This document shows, one piece after another, positions 1 through 11,300 of a stretch of 64,000 nt of DNA. Each line of letters opens with the position of its first letter. Position 1 is the first letter of the stretch. The notes beneath the pieces were generated by a model. It saw only the letters and a program-made list of their open reading frames with translations, had not been told where the DNA came from and searched no databases. The stretch covers positions 20,526,581 through 20,590,580 of the forward strand of contig NC_045147.1 in assembly GCF_008831285.2 (NCBI RefSeq), read 5' to 3'. The position numbers were made by a program, and so were the translations under genes. The stretch is from Nymphaea colorata (taxonomy: Eukaryota; Streptophyta; Magnoliopsida; Nymphaeales; Nymphaeaceae).

Positions 1-298
1 TTCTAACTTCTAACATGCCAAAACCAGGGCATCAATCCATCAAGTCTCTTAGTAGGACAATACAATAATCACATATACAATTTCTAACATTTGCAATCAC
101 TATATCACATTCCATGTTTTAATTACAAAAAATGGGGAAGAGGGTTGGAGGCAACCCTATCACTAATGATTCCCATTTCACCCAGAACAACCAAGACAAA
201 ACCCTTTCCTTTAACAAACAAACCACATATATATATATATACACTCTATTCCAATTGCTTTGGATCTAACGTAACCCGTTCACATTCCAATCTCTTAC

Positions 299-402
299 CT
301 GGGTGTCGAAGTGATGTTTGGCAGATTTGACATCAAGGGCACGCATTAGTAGTTACAAGTGCTTCACCCGTGGATGCACCCTCAGTATCTTCTCCATAAA
401 TA
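299..402 (-). pseudogene. Fatty acyl-CoA reductase (FAR/MS2 type) exon fragment, copy 1
   Basis: On the minus strand an acceptor (TGCAG at 407-403) opens a 104-nt exon ending in a consensus donor (CAG/GTAAGAG at 299/298). It translates as VFMEKILRVHPRVKHL, then a stop, then LLMRALDVKSAKHH. Plant alcohol-forming fatty acyl-CoA reductases have the order (I/V)FVEKILRxxPxVKKLYLLLRAxDxKSA in their N-terminal Rossmann domain, just after the GATGFLAK nucleotide-binding motif. The in-frame TAA replaces the tyrosine position. No other FAR exon is seen nearby. Functional relatives reduce very-long-chain acyl-CoA to primary alcohols for wax, suberin or sporopollenin. This piece cannot code for an enzyme. 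The family call rests on one exon. Confidence 0.55.
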
Positions 403-804
403 CTGCACCCAGCATATCATGAACTACTCATGAATATACACATATGAAAGAGAGAGAGAGAGGGAGAGATGTTGCTCTCATTACTCTTGCAGCAAACCCA
501 GTGCAGCCCGTGATTAAGATGCTCTAAACTATGAGCAATGTTGTTCAGAGTAGCCATTGGTATCTGATATTGAATGAGGATTGGAGCTTTCTCCTGCTCT
601 CACTGTGTGTGTCCCGCCGCAACCTGTAACAGAAAAGAAAGAGAAGGGCAGTTCACTATACTGCTGGTGCAGCTTCTTGATCGAACGTCCCTCTCTATTT
701 ATGCCTGCAGATGCTTTTTCGCTGTTTCCCCAAGCAGTTCAAGTGAAATCCTCTCATGTCAACGTCAATGTGCATGCACCAAAAGTCTCTTCTGAGAAGC
801 AAGG
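403..804. other. Non-coding stretch with GA microsatellite
   Basis: Contains a (GA)n run near 448-470. An (AT)n run lies just outside at 226-242 and is shorter in copy 2. Several short open frames exist (for example 574-795), but they overlap in different frames, have no splice context and no recognised domain. The corresponding copy 2 stretch is 37,709-38,115. Confidence 0.5.
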
Positions 805-1028
805 CCCAAAGCCACTCATTTTCTTTTAAATAAATGAATATGGGCAAAGAAACTCCAACATCCAACTAAAAACCTGCCCCCTTTTTCCAACTGTCATAGA
901 TATTCAATCAAGCAACCCCAAAGCCACTCATTTTCTTTTAAATAAATGAATATGGGCAAAGAAACTCCAACATCCAACTAAAAACCTGCCCCCTTTTTCC
1001 AACTGTCATAGATATTCAATCAAGCAAC
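805..1028. repeat. 112-bp tandem repeat, two units, copy 1
   Basis: The stretch beginning CCCAAAGCCACTCATTTTC at 805 recurs at 917 and runs to about 1,028, giving two nearly identical 112-bp units. No coding signal is recognised. Confidence 0.95.
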
Positions 1029-4000
1029 CTACAAACTTAAGCAATATAGATATGCAGTTCAAAGAATACATCAAGAATGTGACGCAACCAGTAGACCCAA
1101 GAACTTGATCAAGTTTTATTTATCAAAAGAATTGAGCAAAGACAGAAAAAATAAAAAACCAAGCAACTATGTGACTAAACAACCCATGCCACAATGGGAG
1201 TGAAAATCAACATGACAAGCACTATGCTGGAAAACCACTAAAGCAGAAAATAAAATAAAACAATTGAACTACTATAAATCAAACCAACAATTCTCGACAA
1301 AACTAAAATAATCTAACTAAGAAAGAATATGATCATACTGAAAACAAATGAAACCAATAACCTTGACCTATACCGGACAAGTACAATACCTGAGGCATCT
1401 ACTCAACTAACATGACACAAGAAGAAATTGAGTACTAACCTGGTCTAAAGACATGAAGGACCCTGCTGAAGCAAAGGCACCGCTTGATAGTTGATGACTA
1501 TGAAGAATACCTCCACCCTTGGCTGCTCACTTTTGTTATTGAAAAAAGCATACGCCAGCCAAGCGGAAGAAGGGTGAAGAAAGGACGGGGTAGATGAGAA
1601 AAAGATCGATTAATGGAGATGGGTTAGGCAAGAGATATGGGGCTTTCCACCCCCTTTTTACCTCGGATAATAAAGAAACACTATATTTTGCAAAACTACC
1701 TATTGCAAAAAGGCCAATACACATATTGGATGAAGCCAAGGACAAAACCCATAACACTTTGACAAAAATGTTATAAATAAAAAATCGACCAGTTCTTTTG
1801 AAAAGAGATAAGAGGTTTTTTATGACAGTCTCAACCCTAAGTCAAAGTTATGCCATTGAAAACCAGATACTCAATTAAGAGAGAATAATGGGTGAGGTTC
1901 CCAAATGATCTGACTCTCCCAAGATAGAGGAAAAGATGGACAAATTGTCACATTAAGCATAATTGGCCTGTCTTTGAGGAGTTTCATCCATTCCAAGAAC
2001 GGCCTAGCGGTTTGGTAATGAAACGACAAAGATCTTTGAAGACCAAGGGGATTGGTTAGTTCCTCATATGCCTAGGAGGCCTCGAAACATAACAAGAGAT
2101 GTCAAGTTTTTACTTTGAAATAGTTCAAAATGGTCAATTTAACTCATAAGCTTGAGTGCTTGTGTTGTGCAAATAACATGTCTTTCGTTTATCCATAGTA
2201 CCATACAAGCACCAAGATTCATTTCGCATCCATGTCATCGAATCTCTAGAAGGGATTTCATTCAATTTCCAAAATATGAACATAAAAGAATCACCCTCAA
2301 CATCGTAGGTAATCAAAAAGAGGAAAAGATATTGACCCCGTAATTGCACATCCACAAAAGATTGTCACATTCAATTCCCGCGAGTTCAGCCTTCATGCTT
2401 TTCATCTATTGGCAGGCACCTTTTGCTTTTTTTTTTTTTGCTTCTTTTTTTTTTTTACATTCGACATTTTGCCTTTTGATTTTTTTTTCTTGCTTTTGAT
2501 TTTTCTTTTCAGGCCGACCTTCACCTTTGAGGGAATACCTCACCACCCCAAAGGCTACTACGAAGCTCCACCGCTTTGGTGGGTATGTGTAGCTTTATCA
2601 CGTGTCCCACCCGCTTCAACTTACGGGTGTTCGACGATCAAAAGGTTCATAAGTCATTATCTTCACGGAATAGACATAAATCACCTATATGCCTACCCGG
2701 TACTCTTGATTACTGACCCAGAGGAACGACTACACAAGCCCCGAGCCCATCTCTCAACTCTCATTTTGCTACCTGCCAAGATCTTATAGAGCATTGTGGC
2801 TTCTCTCTCGGGATATTTTCCTCCTAAATCCTTGTAGATGTTTAATTACCAAAGTCAATGGCTTTTCCTAGTCTTGACTTCCTCAGCTTCATAGGATTTT
2901 TCTTGATTGCACATATCCAAGATTTTTCATTTTTCCTCTTCCATTGATTGCTAACAAGAACTTGAAATTTTCTCCATTCACTCGGGGAGGTACTAAAGAT
3001 AAAGCAAAGACATAATATTGTGTGAGAAGACAATTTTAAAAAGCTTTTAAGCAAAATGTAAAATTTTCTCTTTTACAAAAGTTTTTGACATCAAATGTTA
3101 TGTCACAAGGAGGATGGAACTCTACTCGCTAAAGAAAGGGTGATTTCAAAACAAGATGGGTTGGTTTGTAGAAGAACGAATTTCACCAACTTCCCCATAC
3201 AAGCAGAGCCTTTTACACAAAAGGTTGATCAAAAGGTAACCAGTTTCCATAAGATTAGGTGATCAAATGAGTGGAAATTTCGCAAATGGTTTGAGTTAAG
3301 CTCTTCTCTTTTCTCGAAGGAAGCCCAGGATAAACTAATCATATGCAGCCAAATTTATAAAATCATTGGGTAAATGACACTGAAAACTACGGGTGTTAGA
3401 CTCAAAATGTGAGGCTATCCACCAAAGTTTTGACTAGTTTTGTGTTCTGGTTGCACAAGGACTTTGTGAAATGATGATTTTGCAAAAGGATACAACACAA
3501 GGAACAAGTTCTCCCCAAAGTCTCCTCATAAAAGTAGAGCCTTGTGGTGGACAAAATTCCCCAAATTCTCATGTCGTAAGGTTTCCTTGCAGAGGGTTTG
3601 ATCATTGATCACCAAGAAAAAATGCCTACACCAACAACTCACTCTTCTAGCCAACTAAAAGGCCACTTTCAAGACTGAGTTGGATTGGACTGAATGGTTT
3701 GAAATGCTTTTGATCAAAGCTCGTGTTCAAGACCAAATGGAACAAACGGCTCCCCAAGATTTCTCTGCCCATGCATATGCATACAAAGGTCCTAAGAATA
3801 TGACTCAAATTATGGTTTTACTATCTAAAAATCAATCCAAAGGTATGATAAACCATAGACTACACCCCTGGCTAGATAGCACAAACAGAATCTGCTAAGA
3901 TGCAACCCTCTTAGCAATAACACCAAAAAACAAAATGCATAAACCACCATGCATGTCCTAAATGAGAAAGTCTAAAACCTGCTATACACCACTACTTAAT

Positions 4001-4090
4001 GAATTCCTGCTATATCTTCAAACATAACGAAGCAAAACGAATTGATAAAGCTAACGGGTAACCACATCGAGCATGTATATACAGAGAGAA
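1029..4090. other. Unassigned 3-kb stretch, possibly old repeat
   Basis: No exon or domain recognised on either strand. Small frames such as 2,134-2,355 (-) and 2,409-2,789 (+, behind a poly-T/TTTTG run at 2,427-2,500) have no family resemblance I can name. The mixture of short broken frames looks like decayed retroelement or intergenic DNA, but no LTR ends, primer-binding site or polymerase motif was found. Copy 2 counterpart: 38,340-41,400. Confidence 0.35.
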
Positions 4091-4097
4091 AGAGAGA

Positions 4098-4497
4098 GAT
4101 GACCAGAATGGTTTGGGCACCAAGAGCCAAGGCTTTCAACATGCCTGTCCAACGCCTAATTCCTCCATCAAGCAGAACAAGAATTTTACCAGCGATAGCT
4201 TGAACAACCTATGCTTGAAATAGGAAGACCAACAGGGAGGGGAATCATGCATCTCTCAAATGTGTTAACAGCTTATCAGGGAAAGGACAAAATGGATAGA
4301 AGTTTTCTTGCACTCTGTTTTGAGAAGGAAAAAAGAAAAGCTTGTTTTTGTCAAGAAATAGCAATTTTGGAATCATTTGAGGTGAGTCGACGTTACCTCC
4401 TCAAGGGCAGAAATTGCAGCAGGTGCACAGTCAAGTTGGCGACCACCATGATTCCAAACAATTACGCCATCTACTCCAACCTCAATAGCTTTCCCAG
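4098..4497 (-). pseudogene. (S)-2-hydroxy-acid oxidase (glycolate oxidase / HAOX type) fragment, copy 1
   Basis: Two adjacent exons on the minus strand. Exon A (4,497-4,397) follows a CTGCAG acceptor and reads [20 protein letters not shown] then [10 protein letters not shown], ending GAG/GTAACG. After an intron of 188 nt ending in CATAG, exon B (4,208 to about 4,098) reads VVQAIAGKILVLLDGGIRR then LKALALGAQTILVI. This is the FMN-binding C-terminal half of the plant glycolate oxidase family: the SNHGxRQLD active-site loop (here WNHG), and DGGxRRGTD (here RRWTG). The GAQ(A/T)xLIG wording resembles the HAOX/GLO4 branch. Splicing phase between exons is preserved, but the Ser-to-Trp and Gly-to-Trp changes and the absence of other exons mark a dead fragment. 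The family normally acts in peroxisomes on 2-hydroxy acids. Confidence 0.75.
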
Positions 4498-5211
4498 CTG
4501 CAGGAAGTAAAGGAAACACATCAAACAGGAGAGAGCCATTTCCATAACATTGTTAACATTCATACGGCCTTGTAATGCACCATGCCGAGAAAGTTGCTTG
4601 TGCTTGTTAGACACATGAAATTAAAGATCAACTTTTTTCATAAACTAGGTGGGATTCCTACCACAATTCGCACCTAACTTACTCTTTCGAAAGCTTTTGA
4701 TGCAGCATCTTAAAACTCCTTTACTGGTTATTTTGTTGGCAAACTCGATTCGTGTGAAATGGTTAATTTGTAAGATCATTTTGGATTCAGTCCTCAACTT
4801 TGCTCTTCAATGTTACCCAGGACCGAGCCCCAAAGTGCTTGATAACAACTGATTAACGGTTATTCTGACCATTGAAAAATGAGTATCTGCAAAAGAAATA
4901 TGAAATTTAAACGACAATGCTCCAATGAAGGATATCCCTTCATCACATGCTTCGATTGACCTAAAAAACACTTTTTGTTATTGCGACCCAATGAATTTCT
5001 CCTCTATCACCTCTGTCTTTTTCTTGACTTAAGACTTATATTTTTCAGATCGCATATGTGCGTAAATTCAAACTTATCGTATATGTTCTTGTGTAAATCA
5101 CTTATAGGCATTACCGTATATGCAATTAAATCAAGCAATCAAGATAAGAGGGGCGACCAACACCATAAGCATGAAGCTCCCACCTGCCACTAACTTGACG
5201 CCGTCAATGGG
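4498..5211. other. Unassigned stretch
   Basis: I searched the minus strand upstream of the oxidase exon for the expected LVKGVLT-type exon and did not find it. Small plus-strand frames (4,649-4,852; 4,975-5,193) show no known domain. Copy 2 counterpart: 41,809-42,522. Confidence 0.4.
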
Positions 5212-5454
5212 TCAGAAGACGGTGAGACCTCTGACGACGTTGCCCATGTAGGTATTGTTGATGCTGGTGGCGGCTTGCTCCCCCAGCTTGGACATGAGGA
5301 ACGTGAGGTTGAGCTCCACGGGAAGGGGAGAGACCCTCCTCGGGCAGAGGTTCTCCTCGGAAACCCTCCTCCGACCACAGCTAGATGGAGAGAGAGAGAG
5401 AAGAGAAGAGAGACTGAGACAACTTGCAGAAACTGCAACGCTTGCTTTCCCCAA
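5212..5454 (-). pseudogene. GC-rich exon-like fragment of unknown gene, copy 1
   Basis: An island of higher GC than its surroundings. The minus strand ends in the reading VELNLTFLMSKLGEQAATSI followed by NNTYMGNVVRGLTVF and a TGA at 5,214-5,212. Upstream is a hydrophobic run (FLQVVSVSLLFSLSLHL) that resembles a signal peptide. In copy 1 the two parts are in different frames because one base is missing near 5,329 compared with copy 2. I do not recognise the family. Confidence 0.3.
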
Positions 5455-7566
5455 CGATCACTTTCCTTTATCTTTTCTTTTTTGTTACATTCTTTTCCTT
5501 CCCTTTTCTGTCTCTTCCTTCCCTTTTATGTCTCAAATGACTTGGGTTGGATATGGGGCAGTACCTTAAACATCGTTCCATGCAAACAAAAAACATTTTA
5601 TTCATTAAATATAACTAAGGCCCATATATAGGTTTGTGTAATTTTTGCTTTTTACTTTTTAAATTAATTAAATAATTTAATTTTTGTAATTTAAAATAAA
5701 ATTAGTGATAAGTGCCGATTATGTATTAATAAGTAAATTGATATGGAGAGCGAACACCAATATTTACAACATTAGTCTTGATTATATATGTTTCACAAAA
5801 TCAGCTTATCGTTTTCTAAGGCCTATTGAATTAATGGTTTGCTTTGAATCCTTAACTCAAATTCAAGGCATAGACAAGTTTGGCTGGTTGGTTAGAGAAA
5901 TGAGCTAAAAATAAAAGTTACAATCAAAATGTGTGCATTGTTTAATTTTTGAGTTCTAAATAATTAGATTCCCAACAATTGCTACAAGATTTCACCTTAA
6001 ATATTCCATAAACAGTCTAAGGTACCTTTTAACCACTGCAAGCTTAACAAATGAAAACTGAGATTTTGAATTGCTTCATTTAATTAATGGCTTGTTTCTT
6101 TTATAATTTAGGTGATGAAACAAATTATTAATACGACGCTCTTACCATTACTTGTTATCTTATATGGAGTTGCATGGGATTTTATGCCCTTCCAGGCTTA
6201 AAGTGGTTTATTACTTAATCAATTTGTGCATGCTTTTGCAAAATTTATAATTGATTGGAACAACCAAAAAATAAAATAAAAACCTAAAGTAATTGATTTG
6301 TCTAGCCAGTCCAAACGGCGACTCGATCATCGATACATATGACTTGTCTAGCAAAGATAATGGGGCCTGGTTTTAAATCTTATGATATGGATTCTGCATG
6401 TGTCAATGCAGATTCAAGTCTAAGATCCAGAAAAAGATCCAATCCATTTGATGTAAATTTTTTGGATCTCAAGTTAGTTAGAGAAAGAATGGGGTACAAA
6501 TTTCAGCAATTCTGAACTCAAATTTCTGCCCCTTGAGTCCAAAACATGCGAGTATGCATGGTGGACTCGATGAAGTTCGGATCAGCTCGAGGCCGACCTA
6601 TTTCCAGCCTTCGGTCGCCCCATCTAAGAAAGATTCCACCACAGGGATTGATAAATGGGAACAGTTAAATTCCAATTAATTTAAACTTGGTTCCAAGAAT
6701 ATTTTATGTTAAAATTCAAAATTTTTAAGAACCTACAAATGTCTAAATCCAGAGAAACTGGGCATAGTATCTTATTCCATCTCGTATAAAAATTAAAGTA
6801 AGCATGGAGTGCCAAACTTTCTCTGCAACGCATAAGGTATATGGTGACAAATTCACGTAAAAAAACAATATAATCCGTCTGCCACATGGCTGTTTTTGTA
6901 TAAGAACATGCATGTGAATAACTTTTCCTAAAGGGGAATGACTCCAACAATTCCAAATTAGTGTAGCGTTATTCAAACCATTTGCCCAATACTTATGAGG
7001 CAAAATCCTTCAATTTTCCCATAAAAGCTACAAGAAACTCGTTTTCCTCTCTTGGATAAATAATTTCAAGAAGTGTCAAGGTGACAAATATAACAACATA
7101 GGCAACCTTCAAACCGAATAGATTGTTTATCGTATTTCTTGAAGACAGAAAATCAGACATTAAAGTTACTTGATGAATCGTGAAACACGTTCTCCTTCTT
7201 TTACAAATAAACTCATTGCGCTGCTAATGGATATCAACAACATAAAACATCATCTATACTTACCAAAGTATAGCTTTGCAGAGAATCTTGAAAAAAAAAA
7301 AGCCAAGAAAAAGAACCAGAAAGCAAAGCAAAAGACGAATTAATGTGCCGACTCTGCGTTCTTCAGAGGTCGAGCTTCCTTTTCAGCTTTTCCTAGCAAT
7401 TGTGAGAAGCAGAGAGTTAGTAACTTAAGTGTGTTAAACAACATGAATCAGTGCACAAAGAAAGAGGACAAACGTAGAATATTTCATCCATCCCGTCCTC
7501 TTTCTTCTTCCCACACAAAAGACATTTTTCCCCGCTTCTTTTCTTTTCTCGCTCTCTCCCGTTTGG
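5455..7566. other. AT-rich non-coding stretch
   Basis: Long A/T-rich DNA with many stops in all frames. The longest frames (6,681-6,956 and 6,743-7,003 on the minus strand) overlap each other and show no domain. Nothing recognised. Copy 2 counterpart: 42,850-44,888. Confidence 0.45.
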
Positions 7567-7840
7567 ATCACCGCTGTAGCTTTGCAACGGTGAATATCTT
7601 CACCGTTATAAGTGCCCATCACCTCTATAGACCTATGCCGGTGAGGTATTTCCTTGCTATAGCCTTTTGAAGCTACCGGCGATATTGGTCACCGGTGGAG
7701 GGCCCTATACCGGTGACCTTCCACACCGCAAAACATCTGTTTCGACGGAAACTACCATCGCTATAGGCTTATAACGGCGAAGTGAACCACCGTTATTGAT
7801 ATATACCGGTGATTAGAATCACCGCTGTAGCCTTGGAGAC
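7567..7840. repeat. Cluster of CACCG/CGGTG motifs, possible DNA-transposon subterminal array, copy 1
   Basis: Within 275 bp the motif ATCACCGCTGTAG / TATACCGGTGA recurs about a dozen times in both orientations with short spacers (for example near 7,568, 7,597, 7,640, 7,690, 7,712, 7,790, 7,806 and 7,828). Dense short motifs in mixed orientation are typical of the subterminal regions of CACTA (En/Spm) transposons, but no CACTA terminus or 3-bp target duplication was identified. Confidence 0.5.
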
Positions 7841-8106
7841 TCGTTCCGAATAATAAATATAAGACATCTGTTCAAGAGCATGATCTAGCAGATTCATATG
7901 ACATGCGGTGTACATACTTCATTCCAGCGTGCATGGTTATGCAGCTAGAAACTCCGGTTGCTCCCTTCCATTTACATTTTTTTTAACATTCCTATTCAAC
8001 AAAACTTCAGCTATTTCTCTGTAATCAATACCACTATATTAGCTGTAGCATAGGATTTTTTTAACTCTCCATCCTTCAGGTTTATATGCAATTGAATGGT
8101 TTGCAT

Positions 8107-8336
8107 GTAAATGTTAATCACGTCTTCACTTGCAATTCTAAAGAATCCAAAGGTTGTCAAGCTTAGCTTGGAGTGTCTTAGAACCGTTCATGACCATTGT
8201 CCACATGTGAAGCTTCAAAGAGGAATAAACGTCCCATTCAGAAAAGTTGCTTTTTTCTTACATCAATAAAGTTTAGCTAGCCGCCACAACTTGTAGCCAC
8301 TTCAACATTTAAGCACGTCTTGGTATCAACATATAT
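8107..8336. repeat. Diverged dispersed repeat, member A (copy 1)
   Basis: Shares diverged but collinear sequence with 11,320-11,612: ATGTTAATCA(C/G)GTCTTCAC, AAAGAATC, GGTTGTCAA, CATTGTC, ATGTGAAG, TTCAAAGAG, AACGTCCCA, TTTTTTCTTACATCAATAAA, then GCCA-TTCAACAT. The second member has about 60 extra bases in the middle. Copy 2 counterpart: about 45,443-45,673. Confidence 0.8.
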
Positions 8337-11300
8337 AATCCTTGCTCGGTTTTATGTTCTATCTACTCGAATATTTGTATCCTGCAAAACAAAAGTAACG
8401 CCATGTATTTTATAAGCAAGTTCCGTTGAAAGACCGAAATAAAGAAATACATAAGAAATCTTTTAATTGGCTAGCGAGAAACAAAAAATAACAAAATACA
8501 TAAGAAAGGAGAGGCAGATAACTTATTGACCTTACGTCAGTGGAACCCATGCACCAACCAAAGATCAGATTCATTCTTCGTCCTTGACCCAAGTGGACCT
8601 ACAAATGGAGCCCCCAAAAGCCTATTCTTCTATACACTCGCAAGCTAATATCAAGGAAATGTCAAATGGCTTCCGGTCAAGAAGCTGAAGAAAGAAACCA
8701 ATTGGGTTGAACAAGATGCCAAATCTGCTACAAAACATCCCGTACATGCTATCAAGAAAATTGAGAAAGAAACAATGTAAAATATCAATTGTAGGAAAGT
8801 CAAAATTACAGTTAAACAAATGCGGTGCCTTGGTTCATTTAAATGGAAAGGAAAAAATGCAAAAGAAAGTTGGGGCAATTTATCCTCGTCATCAAAAGTC
8901 AGTGATCTTGGATGTGGATGCTGGTAATGGCAAGGAACAATTATTGCATTTGTTGCAGGGTTAGATTTATGTAATGGGCGATATGATACCAAAGCACTCT
9001 TTATTTACGCCTTCGTTCTCATGCTTTCTATTTTTTTGTTGTTGTTAAAATTTTCTTGTTTTTTTATCCATTCTTTGCACCATTCTCCTAATCCTCGAAG
9101 AATTTCAGTTTCCATTCCATCATTATACTGTGATAAACTGTAAAGTCAACAAAGCTGCAGACATAGTTAATATTGCTTCATCTAATAACAACCCATAGTC
9201 TTCCAATCATGAAGAACTGTGTGTCATGAGTTTTTTTTTGAGACAACAATCGGATTGCAAGCTATAACATTCAAAAACATCATTTGTCATTTTTCTGTAA
9301 ATGGGGCCCTTATAAGCAAGTGTGGCTTCCCCAAGGGAGCCGTGGCGTGACTTACCCTGCAAAACTTGATGGCCCTACAAAACTGATGACCCTGATGATT
9401 CATTACTGAAGCTTTCAAGCATTTCCGAGACAATTAATATAGAAGATGCACCGTACTTAAAATGAAAATAATCCAAACGCATGACATGTACAGGTCATTC
9501 ATTATTCCTACTGGAGCAACAAGTTTTCGATCTCAATAATTCAGAAACATTCAGCCCATGCATCTATCCACCAAGAATCTCTTAAAACTGAACAAAAACG
9601 CAGCTTCCAATGGTAAGTCTAGCTAATTGGAATAACCAACATCAAAATTCTACATATGAAGTGAATTAAAGAGCGATGAAAATGATGGATGGATGGCGTG
9701 GGTATGAACCAAGTTTTCGGGTGGGAGATGTCAAAAACGATTCTCCGAGCCAAGGGACGTTTTCTCTTGATCCCATACTCTTTCTTTCCTGCTTCCCAAC
9801 AGACATTTTGATAAAACCCCTCTCTGTTGCTGGCTCTAAAACCAAATTAGAGACACTGATGTGTGCAGAAGACGAGTTGCAAAACCGGCTCTAAAACTAA
9901 AAGGGGACCAGAAAAAGAAGGTTATTTAAGTAGATGAAGAATCACTGCAATAGGCAAAGAAAGAGATAAGAGGTGGCGAGAGAGAGAGAACGGAACCTTC
10001 ACAAGAAAGGAAGACAAAAATCAAAGACAATAACATGTAAGCAAATGGGCAAGAAGGGAAAATGTTCAACTCACGACTTTTTCATTGAGAATAACATTGA
10101 AACCCAAAAGCAATCCGGAGAAGACGCACCCATCTCGATCAATTTGCTCCAGATGTGTGCTACTAAGTGGAAAATGGAAAATTGTAACTTCTAAATATTA
10201 AAAGTTCACTAAAACTTTTTTCAAAAGAGAAAGAACAAAGATACAAGGAAGAAAAAATCTATCGATGCACGTGAATTGCATAACCATAACAAAATAAAAA
10301 CTAAAAGAGGGTCTAGTAACAAGAAAAACAACAATTACACTACAACATTTATTGCCTTTCCCAGGGTTTAATAAGTGCACTCTCCCGGCACCCCACCAGC
10401 ATTGGGCATGCACTGGTTTGGGAGAGACATGAGTTTGGCCGCCGTTTAATAAATGCCAGTAAAAGTCCTAGAAAGCACTACCTCCATTAGCGCAAGCTAC
10501 ATGTTGCTGCTGCCTGCAGCATATTGCCATTCGCAAAATGTATAAACGGGGCAAGTTTGTCTGCTTGTTAAAGTAACTAATGCATCGATCAAAGAGTTTA
10601 ATACCTACCACTATAATGCTAAAAAAACAAAGTCACTCAAGCATGCTGGAGTACTTTTAGCTATTTACCATGTCATGAATTGTTAATGAAGTAAATGTCA
10701 AACAAAGTTTGGAATCAATACTTTGATCTTATGCAATTTAGTTACAACTTGATGATCTAACAAGCATCTTGAGATTTAAAAAAAAAAAAAGAACATTACG
10801 TACCTAAACAGATGTCTTCACTTGGTTTCATCTCTCTGCCCCTAATTGAAGTTCTTTTGTCACTTTCTTCCTCCTTCCTTTTATTTTTTCCCTCCCTAGA
10901 ACGTGAAAGGGAAATATTGCACTCTAATATGGTTAAATATATCCTAAGCAGGGTTTCTCTGTACAAAAATATCAAAACATGTGGATTCTTCATGACCCAC
11001 CTTTTTATCTCATCATATGTCAACAACTCAACCAACTAAAACCCTGTCAAAGAGAACAAAAATGCATGCATTACCTTTCAAGAGAAAACCAGACTGCAAC
11101 AACAGACATGTCCGTCAAAGGAGTTAGCTCTCCTAAGGTTGGTTGGGATGTTGTAGTAAACTGATTTGCCGAAAGAGAGCTGCAAGGAGAAGTAAACTTG
11201 TAGCAATCAGTTCAGAAGATCCTATTCAAATCAGTACGAGAAACTCCAACAACCAAAACCATGATGAAAAGAAATTCCATGCAATTAAAACAGCTACCCA

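Noticed and set aside
2409-2789. 126-codon plus frame starting in a poly-T tract
   Set aside because: The N-terminus is a Phe run encoded by T-rich slippage sequence, the length changes between copies, and no domain is present.
10335-10500. Small CACTA-type MITE starting CACTACAACATTTATTG
   Set aside because: No matching inverted terminus or 3-bp target duplication could be established by eye.
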